NCBI RefSeq assembly: GCF_006376675.1
Contig: NZ_VEWK01000016.1
Location: 1-64,000, forward strand
Reading direction: 5' to 3'
DNA length: 64,000 nt
Source of the DNA: Brucella pecoris
GTDB lineage: Bacteria; Pseudomonadota; Alphaproteobacteria; Rhizobiales; Rhizobiaceae
This document shows positions 43,493 to 51,875 of this stretch, piece by piece. The notes below the pieces were generated by a model. That model did not search any database and had not been told where the DNA came from. It saw only the letters and a list, made by a program, of their open reading frames with translations. Every line of letters starts with the position of its first letter. Position 1 is the first letter of the stretch. Both the position numbers and the translations under genes were made by a program.

Positions 43493-44454
43493 AGTTCCAC
43501 CCTCCGCTTTCTGGTATACCAGAGTTGACCAAAACCGGTCAGGAGCGTGATGATAAAAATCACCGATGCGATAGCCGCGCCATAACCGAAGTCATTTTCA
43601 ATAAAGGCCTGTTGATAGAGCCAAGTTCCCAGAACCTGACTGCTGTTGTTAGGGCCACCGCCAGTCATAACCATGACTTCGTTGAAGACCTGAAACGCGC
43701 CGGTAATCGTAATGATAACCATAAGGCCAGTCATTTCGCGTGTCAGTGGGAAGGTTATGTTCCAAAGCCGACGCCACATACCCGCGCCGTCCATCGTCGC
43801 CGCATCATAAAGCTCGCGCGAGATCTTCTGGATCGCGATGGCAAATAGAAGGGTTGAATAGCCAAAGCCCTGCCACTGGCTCATGGCAATGATTGAGTAG
43901 ATCGCGGTCTGTTCTTCTCCCAGCCATGACCGAGACCAAGCGGCAAGTCCAAGATGATTAAAAGCGGCATCCAGCAGGCCTATATCAGGCTGATAGATAA
44001 AGTAGAACAGCAGCCCCGTCACCGTGATCGAAATTGCTGATGGTATGAAATAGACAGCGCGCCAGAACCTGCGCCAGGTCTCATGCTGCAAACCTTCAAT
44101 GATCGCAGCAAGCACGAATGCGCCAAACACCTGGAATACGACCGAAATGACGGCATAAAGCATGTTGTTCAAGATCGCCGTCCAGATCACCGGATCGTCT
44201 TGCAGACGTCGATAATTATCCAGACCGACAAAGGCAGTTTCGCCAGTAAAAATATCCTGATTTGTCGTGCTGACGATAAAGTTGTCGATGATGGGATAGT
44301 AGACAAACCATAGGATTAAAACGAACGCGATCAGAACCCAACGGAACGACAGCAACTTCGCCAGCAAACCGGACTTGTCGAATTGCGACCCGTCCGGCAG
44401 GGGGAAGCCGTTTTTGACAGCCTCCCCTCTATATTCACGCTTCATGACAGTCAT
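43489..44454 (-). CDS. CUT1 sugar ABC transporter permease (MalF type)
   Basis: Encodes 321 residues. The first helix is FRWVLIAFVLILWFVYYPII; the EAA loop is YDAATMDGAGMWRRLWNITF. It lies 15 bases after the binding-protein gene and overlaps the second permease. Confidence 0.92.
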   Translation of the reverse strand: MTVMKREYRGEAVKNGFPLPDGSQFDKSGLLAKLLSFRWVLIAFVLILWFVYYPIIDNFIVSTTNQDIFTGETAFVGLDNYRRLQDDPVIWTAILNNMLYAVISVVFQVFGAFVLAAIIEGLQHETWRRFWRAVYFIPSAISITVTGLLFYFIYQPDIGLLDAAFNHLGLAAWSRSWLGEEQTAIYSIIAMSQWQGFGYSTLLFAIAIQKISRELYDAATMDGAGMWRRLWNITFPLTREMTGLMVIITITGAFQVFNEVMVMTGGGPNNSSQVLGTWLYQQAFIENDFGYGAAIASVIFIITLLTGFGQLWYTRKRRVEL

Positions 44455-44469
44455 CGGGCAATAACATCC

Positions 44470-45795
44470 TTATCGGGAAGAGGCTGCAGCCTTTTTTACC
44501 TTTTCCATGACCTGTTCCGGTGTCATGGATCCACCAATCAGGGCTTGCAGGCCCGAAAGCCAGACAGATGCAACGCGCGGTGGATTGGCCGTATCAAGCC
44601 ACGGCATCAGATAAGACGAATCCGCGATAACCTTGAGACCTTCAACGACAGACGGGTTCATGCTTTCAGCCGAATATCCGCCAACAGTGGCGCTTGGCTG
44701 CCCATAAGGTGGGGCCGACAAAACCTTCCCGTTTTCGGGCGAGGTGATAAACTTCATGAAATCCACAGCTAGCGGAATATTCTTTGACGCTGAATTAATC
44801 ATATAGCCTTCAGGTGCGCCTTCGATTGATTTTACATCACCTTTTGCGCCTTCTACTGCCGGCAGTTTAAAAAAACCAAATTCTTCCTTCTTCAGTGCGC
44901 CATCCGCCGTGCTTTGATCAAACTCAATAATTTCCTGATAGTACATTGCGGATTTGGCGTTGCTGAACTGCTGCAATGCCGAAGCATAGGATGAGCCATT
45001 TGTACCTGCGCCGTCCGAACAATCGTCGATGAGTTTTTTCAGCTGTGTCAGGCTTTCAACATAGCCTGCATCCGAATATTCGGCCGTCTTCGGGTTGAAA
45101 TCCTTTTCCAACGTCGCTTGCGGAACGTTATAGGCGAGCAATTGTCCGGCAAAATGAACAGCAGGCCAGCCTTCTTTGTTACCGAACGAAATGGGCGTTA
45201 CACCGGACTTACGCAGGGCAGCGCACGCACTGATCAGTTCATCGAAGCTCTTCGGTTCCGCTACACCGGCCTTGTCAAAGAGGGCCTTGTTATAACCCAT
45301 GAACTTTGCGTCCAGATAAAGCGGAATACCGTATAATTTGCCATTATACTGGAATGCGCTGACGGCAGCATGGGCGAACTGTTTGCCCCATGGCGTGTCG
45401 GGGCCAATAATCTGGGTCAGATCGACAGCTCGATTGCCTCGCACAAAGTTCTCACCCCAGCTCCCGGTCCAGCTGAAGTAGATATCTGGCAATGAGTTAG
45501 ACGCGACTAGGGCCTTGGTTTTGCCCTTCACGCTATCGTCGCTTTCCTGAATAAGCTCAATTTTGACGCCGGGGTGAAGCTTCTCGTATTCCTTAGCGGC
45601 ATTGACGAAGAAGGGGGATAGCTGTTGAAGGCCGAACTTCGTCAAAATGCTTAAAGTGCCAGAATATTCGACGGGAGCATCAGGTTGTGCAACGACACCA
45701 TCATCGGCGAGAGCAGCATTTATGTTGACAGCTAACAATCCAAACATCAGAAGTGACGCAAGGCTTGTTGTGTTCAAAAACGTTTTGCATTTCAT
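44470..45795 (-). CDS. CUT1 extracellular sugar-binding protein
   Basis: Encodes 441 residues with a signal peptide (SLASLLMFGLLAVNINAALA). The mature protein has the family-1 fold: LSILTKFGLQQLSPFFVNAA, LPDIYFSWTGSWGENFVRGN, KLYGIPLYLDAKFMGYNKAL, and ASKNIPLAVDFMKFITSPEN. Family members bind sugars, polyols or glycerol-phosphates; the neighbouring enzymes suggest a glycated amine. It lies 86 bases after the deglycase gene. Confidence 0.92.
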   Translation of the reverse strand: MKCKTFLNTTSLASLLMFGLLAVNINAALADDGVVAQPDAPVEYSGTLSILTKFGLQQLSPFFVNAAKEYEKLHPGVKIELIQESDDSVKGKTKALVASNSLPDIYFSWTGSWGENFVRGNRAVDLTQIIGPDTPWGKQFAHAAVSAFQYNGKLYGIPLYLDAKFMGYNKALFDKAGVAEPKSFDELISACAALRKSGVTPISFGNKEGWPAVHFAGQLLAYNVPQATLEKDFNPKTAEYSDAGYVESLTQLKKLIDDCSDGAGTNGSSYASALQQFSNAKSAMYYQEIIEFDQSTADGALKKEEFGFFKLPAVEGAKGDVKSIEGAPEGYMINSASKNIPLAVDFMKFITSPENGKVLSAPPYGQPSATVGGYSAESMNPSVVEGLKVIADSSYLMPWLDTANPPRVASVWLSGLQALIGGSMTPEQVMEKVKKAAASSR

Positions 45796-45881
45796 CTCGA
45801 AGTTCCTCTCTTTTAGCTATTTTTCTTTATTTCGTCAGAATGCAGTAACCCGACCCGGCAGAACCGGATCGGGGAAAGCTC

Positions 45882-46895
45882 TTAGTACTCGACACGCTTG
45901 TAATAGCGCCGCGTGGTCAACGGGTGGTCACGTTGCACTTCCAAATGCGCGCTCAGACGTTCAAGCATGGTTGCCAGAATGATTGGAGAAATCAGGCTGC
46001 GTGTCTTTTGTGAGATGCCCGGAAGACTGGCAGAAGCAGCATCCAGAATACGAACCTTGTCAGTGTAACGCTTTGCGAAATTCTCAACCCGGTCCGTCAA
46101 TGGACGACATGCATCCTCACCTTTGAATATGAACAGGCTGACGCCCGGCTCAACCAGTTCGAGTGTACCATGGAAGAAATCGGACGCATGAACGGGACGT
46201 GTACGGATCCATTGCATTTCTTCAAGAATGCACATCCCGTAGTAGTGCGCTTCTGACCATGAAGTGCCAGCGCCGGTAAAGATGTGATATTTTTCGTCCT
46301 TGATTTCCTGCGCCAGTGCGGCAGCGCCTTCTTCAAAGTTTTCCTTCACCGAAACTAGTAGTTCGGGCAGACGCTTCAATTCGGAGACGGTTTCATCGAA
46401 GTCTTGAAATTCGCCGCGCTCAGCGAGCAGCGACAGTATGATCAAGAGGGTCTGCAGATAAAACGACTCCGAAGACGTGTCGTCTTCGGCAAAATTTGTA
46501 AAGTTGTAATCCGCATCGAGGCCCAAGGGGGTATCTTTGTGACCAGTGAGAGAGAGCGTTTTCACGCCCTTCTTTTTCAAGAACGCCAGAAGATGCACGC
46601 TTTCCTTAGTCGTTCCGGACAAGGATGGAAGAATGACAAGCGCCTTTTCGTCCAACCCGGCAGGCGCTTCTAAAACAACTTGTGCCGAAAATGCCGATGA
46701 CACCGGGAAAACGGTTGCGTTACGGGCAATCTCGATTGCGGGCTGAGTCAGAAACTGTACGCCGCCCGTTCCCATGAAGAAAATGCGTTCTAGGCCATTA
46801 TCGAGCAGCCTGCGCATCAAAGCGCGTACGTCGTCTGCAATTGCGACCGCGCCGTCTTGTATTTTAACAAAGCGATCTTTATCGAAGTTGAGCAT
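45882..46895 (-). CDS. SIS-domain Amadori-phosphate deglycase, FrlB-like (module B)
   Basis: Encodes 337 residues; GGAAGG precedes the ATG. SIS motifs: RIFFMGTGGVQFLTQPAIEI, LPSLSGTTKESVHLLAFLKK, the second domain HIFTGAGTSWSEAHYYGMCI, and the active-site region HASDFFHGTLELVEPG. It ends with HPLTTRRYYKRVEY, a tail typical of FrlB proteins. It is the first gene of the module B enzyme/transport operon, directly behind a perfect 20-base palindromic operator. It is clearly diverged from the module A deglycase, which suggests a different substrate. Confidence 0.88.
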   Translation of the reverse strand: MLNFDKDRFVKIQDGAVAIADDVRALMRRLLDNGLERIFFMGTGGVQFLTQPAIEIARNATVFPVSSAFSAQVVLEAPAGLDEKALVILPSLSGTTKESVHLLAFLKKKGVKTLSLTGHKDTPLGLDADYNFTNFAEDDTSSESFYLQTLLIILSLLAERGEFQDFDETVSELKRLPELLVSVKENFEEGAAALAQEIKDEKYHIFTGAGTSWSEAHYYGMCILEEMQWIRTRPVHASDFFHGTLELVEPGVSLFIFKGEDACRPLTDRVENFAKRYTDKVRILDAASASLPGISQKTRSLISPIILATMLERLSAHLEVQRDHPLTTRRYYKRVEY

Positions 46896-46971
46896 TACTA
46901 CCTTCCCGTTTGCGCAGTTTAGACCTCGAGAGTATCCCGAAGCGATATTGCGCCTATAAGTCGTTACGACA

Positions 46972-46991
46972 ATGTGAGATCGATCTCACAT
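46972..46991 (-). promoter_or_regulatory. Perfect 20-base palindrome, module B LacI operator
   Basis: ATGTGAGATCGATCTCACAT is its own reverse complement. It lies 76 bases before the deglycase start, between it and the LacI-type gene. The half-site TGTGAGA is the same as in the module A operators; only the centre differs (TCGA against ACGT). Confidence 0.85.
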
Positions 46992-47071
46992 CTATTTAAC
47001 GCACAAGATTTTTCTTGTGGCAAGTGGGTTTCAGAAATTTTTTTGCAGGCAGAAAATCAAGCTTCGTCGGC

Positions 47072-48085
47072 TCATCGACGGCTGACCGAACCTCGGACTA
47101 TCAGCTTGGTTTCAAAGCTTATTTTCTTTGGAGGTCTCTTTTTTCCTGCTATTTTTTCTAGCAGAAGCCGGCCCGCAGCACGACCTATTTCCGACACCGG
47201 CTGGGCAATGACCGTGATCTGTGGATCGGTAAAAGTCGCCAGATTGAAATCATCAAAACCGATCAGAGAGACTTCGTGGGGAATCGATATTCCCATCGAT
47301 CGGAATGCTAAAAGCGCTCCCTGCGTCATCAAGCTGTCGACGGTAAAAAGTGCCGTTGGAGGCTTTCTTTGACTGAACAAACGTATGGTTGCATCCACAG
47401 CATGCTCCACCGTCGATTGTGCAACGCAGATCAATTTTTCACTTGGTTCGATGGCATGGGCAAGTAACGCAGTCTTATAGCCGTTGAAACGCTCACGTGA
47501 CGTGAAGATGCGTGCATCATCGTGCAAAAGCGCAATATCGCGATGCCCCATTTCGATCAGATATTCAATGGCCTTGCGCGCGCCACCTTCATTGTCGACC
47601 ACAACACTGTCGCACTCGACGCCCTGCGCTACGCGATCGATGAGGACCAGGGGTACGTTTTCGTCGATCAGACGTTGCAGATGCGAACTGTCTTCGGCTG
47701 ATGTCGGCGCCACGATGAAACCGCGAATGCTCAGCGACTGCAGGCTGGCCAGCAGTGATTTTTCCTGATTCAAATGCTCTTCACTGCTCGCAATGATAAG
47801 ATTATGGCCTTGTTCTCGCGCCAGCACTTCGACATTATGTGCAATTTTAGCAAAGAAGGGATTTTGTATATCGCCCAGAACACAGCCAATGATTGGCAAC
47901 TGCCCGCTGCGCAGAGCCTGGGCCAATCGGTTGCCTCTGTATCCTAGTTTCTCTGCAGCAGCCTGAACCCGCTGCGCCGTTTCATCACCAACATAACCGT
48001 AACTGTTAAGTGCACGCGCAGCAGTGGCACGCGATACATTCGCCAGCGCCGCCACATCTTTAAGGGTAGCCGATTTCTGAGCCAT
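47072..48085 (-). CDS. LacI-family regulator of module B
   Basis: Encodes 337 residues. The HTH is ATLKDVAALANVSRATAARA, LNSYGYVGDETAQRVQAAAE; the hinge region is NRLAQALRSGQLPIIG. The effector domain spans DIQNPFFAKIAHNVEVLARE to FTDPQITVIAQPVSEIGRAA. It is the same family as the module A regulator. It is upstream of and co-directional with the module B operon, and the perfect palindrome between them is the likely operator. Confidence 0.9.
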   Translation of the reverse strand: MAQKSATLKDVAALANVSRATAARALNSYGYVGDETAQRVQAAAEKLGYRGNRLAQALRSGQLPIIGCVLGDIQNPFFAKIAHNVEVLAREQGHNLIIASSEEHLNQEKSLLASLQSLSIRGFIVAPTSAEDSSHLQRLIDENVPLVLIDRVAQGVECDSVVVDNEGGARKAIEYLIEMGHRDIALLHDDARIFTSRERFNGYKTALLAHAIEPSEKLICVAQSTVEHAVDATIRLFSQRKPPTALFTVDSLMTQGALLAFRSMGISIPHEVSLIGFDDFNLATFTDPQITVIAQPVSEIGRAAGRLLLEKIAGKKRPPKKISFETKLIVRGSVSRR

Positions 48086-48369
48086 ACCATTTTCACAACT
48101 GATGATCCTTGACAGTTGTTATCATCCGCAGAGGCGCAAGAGTAGTACCGTTTATCAAATGATTTGCAGGATGATTGATCGACGATTATTTGCGCTCTGA
48201 TCTATTGTGCCGTGAAAGGCCGGCATATCAAAACAGCCTTCGTCGTATAGAATGGAACAGGACTGTCAGCCAACCAGGAACTCTCGCGATGCGATGATTG
48301 CCAGTCAAGATTCTTGCATGTTTTTACGCATGTCTCCCAAACCCAGTTCCCACTTTCGGGAGACATGCT
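48086..48369. other. Region upstream of the module B regulator
   Basis: Contains the inverted repeat ACAACTG (48095-48101) / CAGTTGT (48113-48119), perfect 7-base arms, just upstream of the LacI-type start, possibly an autoregulatory site. Further right it runs into a palindromic intergenic repeat. Confidence 0.45.
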
Positions 48370-48372
48370 CTA
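48321..48372. repeat. Palindromic intergenic repeat (Bru-RS-like), copy 1
   Basis: Starts TTTTTACGCATGTCTCCC and ends CGGGAGACATGCTC; the arms GCATGTCTCCC and GGGAGACATGC are complementary. The same family of element lies at 48810-48863. The wording resembles Brucella palindromic repeats known to be scattered between genes. Confidence 0.75.
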
Positions 48373-48702
48373 AAATGCACGGAAGATTTCGAGGGCTTTT
48401 GCTGAATACATGATTGCCGGCCCACCGCCCATTTCGATAGAGACTTCGAGCGCCTCGATGAGCTGCGTCTCCTCTGCTCCATGCTTCCTTGCAGCTTCGA
48501 CGTGATAAAGGATGCAATCTTCGCAGCCCTTGCTGACGGCGATCGCCACAGCGATCAGTTCTTTCTGTCCCGATGAAAAGCTGCCGGGCTGGGTGGCCTG
48601 CTTGCTGATCGCACCGAAGCCCTGCATCAGCAACGGTGTGGATTTCGAAAAGACACCGAGACGTGCCTTTGCCTGGCCGAGTTTATCCCTGATATTTTCC
48701 AT
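48370..48702 (-). CDS. Carboxymuconolactone decarboxylase/AhpD-family protein
   Basis: Encodes 110 residues from MENIRDKLGQAKARLGVFSK at 48702 (GAGGAG upstream). The redox motif GCEDCILYHVEAARKHGA has CxxCxxxH as in AhpD-like peroxidase proteins. The family covers decarboxylases and small thiol peroxidases; the CxxC form suggests a thiol redox role. A palindromic repeat lies at each end of this gene. Confidence 0.87.
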   Translation of the reverse strand: MENIRDKLGQAKARLGVFSKSTPLLMQGFGAISKQATQPGSFSSGQKELIAVAIAVSKGCEDCILYHVEAARKHGAEETQLIEALEVSIEMGGGPAIMYSAKALEIFRAF

Positions 48703-48809
48703 AATGAACTCCTCACGAAATGGAATTGAACCAGCACGTCCCGTCATGGATGTGCTGCATTTCCAGCTAAAGCGCGTCGCGTTCAATCATATTCAGGCGA
48801 CACGTTTTG

Positions 48810-48863
48810 TTTTTACGCATGTCTTTATCCCCACACCGGTTCCCGCTTTCGGAAGACATGCTT
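48810..48863. repeat. Palindromic intergenic repeat (Bru-RS-like), copy 2
   Basis: TTTTTACGCATGTC at 48810 with the complementary end GGAAGACATGC near 48851-48861. It borders on the stop codon of the APH-type gene. A second possible stem (GCGTCGCG/CGACACG) precedes it at about 48775-48803. Confidence 0.72.
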
Positions 48864-49897
48864 TATTGCAAAAACCCAGCTGGCGAACGGTCGAGCACCT
48901 CGTTCGCGCGAATGGCGAAACGCCCGGCCAGCGGTGCATACCTCGCCGCTTCGGGATCTGCAGCGTTCCCCACTCTGGCACGGTCAGCAATGCCAACAAA
49001 GATCACGGCAAACCGGAACAGGGCAAAAGCAACATGAAAGGGCTGCGGCTGCGGAACATCGGGAAGCATCGCGCGGTAGAACTGAAAAAATTCGCCGACA
49101 TGCGGAATGCCGTCGCCTCCGTGACCCAAAATCCCGCCATATTCATCCGGCGACGTAAACCAGGGCATGGCCGAAAATGCCAGATCGGCCAGAGGGTGAC
49201 CGATCGTGGATAACTCCCAGTCGAGAACTGCAATGACACGCGGTTCGCTCGGATGAAACATCATATTGCCCAGCCGGAAGTCGCCATGGGCGATGGACAC
49301 CAGTCCATCGTCAGGCGGAAGCAGTCCGGTAATCCGCTCCGCAAGCGCATCCAGAACCGGATCGTCCGAGAAACTCGACCCCTTTAGCTGGGTGGTCCAG
49401 CGATGGACTTGCCGCGTAAAATAGTCTCCCGAACGACCATAATCGCCAAGACCGATTTCGGAAGGCTGATAGCTGTGCATCTTCGCCAATGTTTCCGCCA
49501 TCGATTGATAAACCGCGCGCCTCTCCGACGGCGCCATTCCCGGCAAGGTGCAATCCGAAATGACACGTCCGTCGATACGTTCCATCAAGAAGAACGGCGT
49601 TCCGAGAATGTCAGTATCTTCGTGGAACAGAACCATCTTCGGAACCGGGACATCGGTTGCGGCAAAGGCCTGCATCACACGATATTCACGGTCGATCGCG
49701 TGAGCACCACGCAGAATTTCTCCCTTCGGCTGCTTGCGCAAGACCATGCGCCGTCCGCCAAAATCGACGAAATAGGTCGGGTTGGACTGTCCACCGCCTA
49801 TCCGTTGAAGGCCCATCACACCCGGACCGAAACGCGCTTCGAGGAAAGCGGCAAGGCGAGCGGGCTCGAAATCAGGAGATTGCGATACCGCCGTCAC
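48863..49897 (-). CDS. APH-type kinase of the LvaA/ACAD11 class
   Basis: Encodes 344 residues from a GTG at 49897 that overlaps the acyl-CoA dehydrogenase stop as GTGA, with GGAGG 8 bases upstream. Kinase motifs: MVLRKQPKGEI, DREYRVMQAF, the catalytic SIAHGDFRLGNMMFHPSEPR and the metal Asp in VIAVLDWELSTIGHPLADLA. This is the acyl-CoA-linked branch of the aminoglycoside phosphotransferase family, the domain fused to acyl-CoA dehydrogenases in ACAD10/11 and separate as LvaA in Pseudomonas putida, where it phosphorylates 4-hydroxyacyl-CoA. Tight coupling to an acyl-CoA dehydrogenase gene supports the same role here. Confidence 0.85.
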   Translation of the reverse strand: MTAVSQSPDFEPARLAAFLEARFGPGVMGLQRIGGGQSNPTYFVDFGGRRMVLRKQPKGEILRGAHAIDREYRVMQAFAATDVPVPKMVLFHEDTDILGTPFFLMERIDGRVISDCTLPGMAPSERRAVYQSMAETLAKMHSYQPSEIGLGDYGRSGDYFTRQVHRWTTQLKGSSFSDDPVLDALAERITGLLPPDDGLVSIAHGDFRLGNMMFHPSEPRVIAVLDWELSTIGHPLADLAFSAMPWFTSPDEYGGILGHGGDGIPHVGEFFQFYRAMLPDVPQPQPFHVAFALFRFAVIFVGIADRARVGNAADPEAARYAPLAGRFAIRANEVLDRSPAGFLQ

Positions 49898-51111
49898 TTC
49901 GCTTGCCCTCCAGCAACGTCCCATTTCCAGAAATCACGCTTTTCCTCAATCAGATTGCGGTGCAGAACCATTTTGTGCACCTCGTCTGCGCCGTCGACCA
50001 GCCGTGCCTGCCGAGCGTAGCGGTAGATCCACTCCGCACGCGTATCCTTGGAGTAACCGCGCGCGCCATTGACCTGGATTGCCGTATCAGCCGCCCGATT
50101 GAGCAATTGCGCAACATGAATTTTGGCCATGGACACCTCCTTGCGAGCCTGCGAGCCTTGATCGAGCGCCCAGGCCGCCTTCATGACGAGAAGCCTGCCG
50201 ATCTCGATATCCATGGCCAGTCCGCCAAGGAGGATTTGAACGCTTTCACGATCGGCAAGGCGAACGCCGAACCCCCTGCGCCGGTCGGCATATTCGGTTG
50301 CGATCTCGACACAGCGCTTGGCGAGGCCGAGCCAGCGCATGCAATGAGTCAGGCGAGCGATCCCGAGCCGCGTCTGCACAACACGCAGTCCCTGTCCCTC
50401 CGCAAGAAGAATGTTTCTGCTGGGAACGCGCAGTCCTTCGAAGACCAGCTCACAATGGCCGCCATGCTCTTCAGGCCCCATGATCGGAATACGGCGCCGG
50501 ATCGACCAGCCAGGCTCGTCGCGATGAAACAGGAAACAGGTATGGCCGCGCCGGGCGTTTTCCGATGTCCGCGCGACGACGATAAAGTGCTCGGCGGTCT
50601 CTGCTCCGGTTATGAACCATTTGTGGCCGTTGATCAGGAAATCATCGCCGTCGCGCGTTGCAACGGTCTGCATCATCCCCGGATCGGAGCCGGAACCGGG
50701 ATCTGGCTCTGTCATTGCAAAGGCGGAATTGACCTTGCCTGCGGCGATCGGGCGAAGGAACCACTCCTTCTGCTCTTTGGTCCCCAAAGTCTCGAGAACC
50801 ATCATATTGCCGTCGTCGGGGGCAGCCGAGTTGAACACAACCGGGCCGAAGATCGAACGGTTCATCTCTTCATAGCAGACGGCCATTCCGATGCGGCTCA
50901 GCCCCTGCCCGCCGTAGTTCTCAGAAAGTTGCAGACACCAAAGGCCCTCCGATCGCGCTTTTTGCCTCAGTCGCGCCAGCACATCCGGATGAATGTTCTC
51001 ATGCGCATCATAGGCGGAAGGGTCCTGCTCAAGCGGAAGTATGTGGTTGTCAACAAAATGTGCAATTCGCCGACGGTAATCTTCGGTTCGGGCATCAATT
51101 CTTAAATCCAT
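49894..51111 (-). CDS. Acyl-CoA dehydrogenase (LvaC/ACAD11 class)
   Basis: Encodes 405 residues from MDLRIDARTEDYRRRIAHFV. Features: FAMTEPDPGSGSDPGMMQTV and FINGHKWFITGAE-like strand (FLINGHKWFITGAETAEHFI), the helix domain ending QVNGARGYSKDTRAEWIYRY then ARQARLVDGADEVHKMVLHR. The class is the one partnered with APH kinases. It probably removes the phosphate from a 4-phosphoacyl-CoA and converts the product toward an enoyl- or 3-hydroxyacyl-CoA, rather than doing ordinary dehydrogenation. Starts 10 bases after the SDR stop. Confidence 0.88.
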   Translation of the reverse strand: MDLRIDARTEDYRRRIAHFVDNHILPLEQDPSAYDAHENIHPDVLARLRQKARSEGLWCLQLSENYGGQGLSRIGMAVCYEEMNRSIFGPVVFNSAAPDDGNMMVLETLGTKEQKEWFLRPIAAGKVNSAFAMTEPDPGSGSDPGMMQTVATRDGDDFLINGHKWFITGAETAEHFIVVARTSENARRGHTCFLFHRDEPGWSIRRRIPIMGPEEHGGHCELVFEGLRVPSRNILLAEGQGLRVVQTRLGIARLTHCMRWLGLAKRCVEIATEYADRRRGFGVRLADRESVQILLGGLAMDIEIGRLLVMKAAWALDQGSQARKEVSMAKIHVAQLLNRAADTAIQVNGARGYSKDTRAEWIYRYARQARLVDGADEVHKMVLHRNLIEEKRDFWKWDVAGGQAK

Positions 51112-51121
51112 GATAGGCGTC

Positions 51122-51856
51122 CTAAAGACTGGAGCAGAGATGGCCGCCATCGACCGCAACGATGGAGCCGGTCATGTATGCGGCAGCGTCCGAACACAAA
51201 AGCTTGAGAGGCGCATCCAGATCCGACATTTGACCGAGCCGGCGTTGCGGAATCCGGCGGATGAGGCTCTGCCCGGCCTCCGTCTCGAAAAAGGCGCGAT
51301 TGAGGGGTGTTTCAATATATCCAGGACAAAGAGCGTTCACGCGGATGCCGTATCGCGCCCATTCCAATGCAAGCGCTTGCGTCAGTTGAACCACCGCCGC
51401 CTTCGAGGCCGCATAGGCCGATACTTGGCCTGCAACGCGCAATCCCAGAATGGACGCTACATTGACAATGGCACCGCCGCTCGCTTTCATTTTCTGGGCC
51501 GCAGCCTGCGCAACATGGAACACGCCCTTGAGATTTGTATCGATGATCGTTCCGAATTCGGCGGAATCCATCGATATCGCAGGCGCTGTAGCCGTTACTC
51601 CCGCATTGTTGACGACGACATCAATGGGACCTGAGATAGCCTGAAGGACCGCTTTCACGGAGTTCACGTCGGATACATCCATCTGATACGCTTCAGCTTG
51701 CCCGCCAGCATCGCGAATATCGGCTACAGCACGTTCAAGCGCTTGTACATTGCGTGCAGCGAGGACCACATTCGCACCTTCCGCTGCGAGCATATGAGCA
51801 AAATGATTGCCAAGTCCGCTGGATGCCCCGGTAACGAGTATCGTTTTGTTTCGCAT
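51122..51856 (-). CDS. SDR oxidoreductase 1
   Basis: Encodes 244 residues. TGASSGLG cofactor motif at the N terminus, NNAG, catalytic Ser in VNVASILGLRVAGQ, YAASK (Tyr and Lys), and PGYIETPL. The FabG-like class interconverts hydroxyl and keto groups. Follows the 3-hydroxyacyl-CoA dehydrogenase by 19 bases in the nine-gene operon. Substrate unknown. Confidence 0.9.
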   Translation of the reverse strand: MRNKTILVTGASSGLGNHFAHMLAAEGANVVLAARNVQALERAVADIRDAGGQAEAYQMDVSDVNSVKAVLQAISGPIDVVVNNAGVTATAPAISMDSAEFGTIIDTNLKGVFHVAQAAAQKMKASGGAIVNVASILGLRVAGQVSAYAASKAAVVQLTQALALEWARYGIRVNALCPGYIETPLNRAFFETEAGQSLIRRIPQRRLGQMSDLDAPLKLLCSDAAAYMTGSIVAVDGGHLCSSL

Positions 51857-51875
51857 GATCAAGTTCTCCCGCTTC

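Noticed and set aside
49657..51105. 482-codon plus-strand open frame
   Set aside because: It is antisense to the acyl-CoA dehydrogenase and kinase genes, has no domain character and reflects GC-rich codon bias on the other strand.
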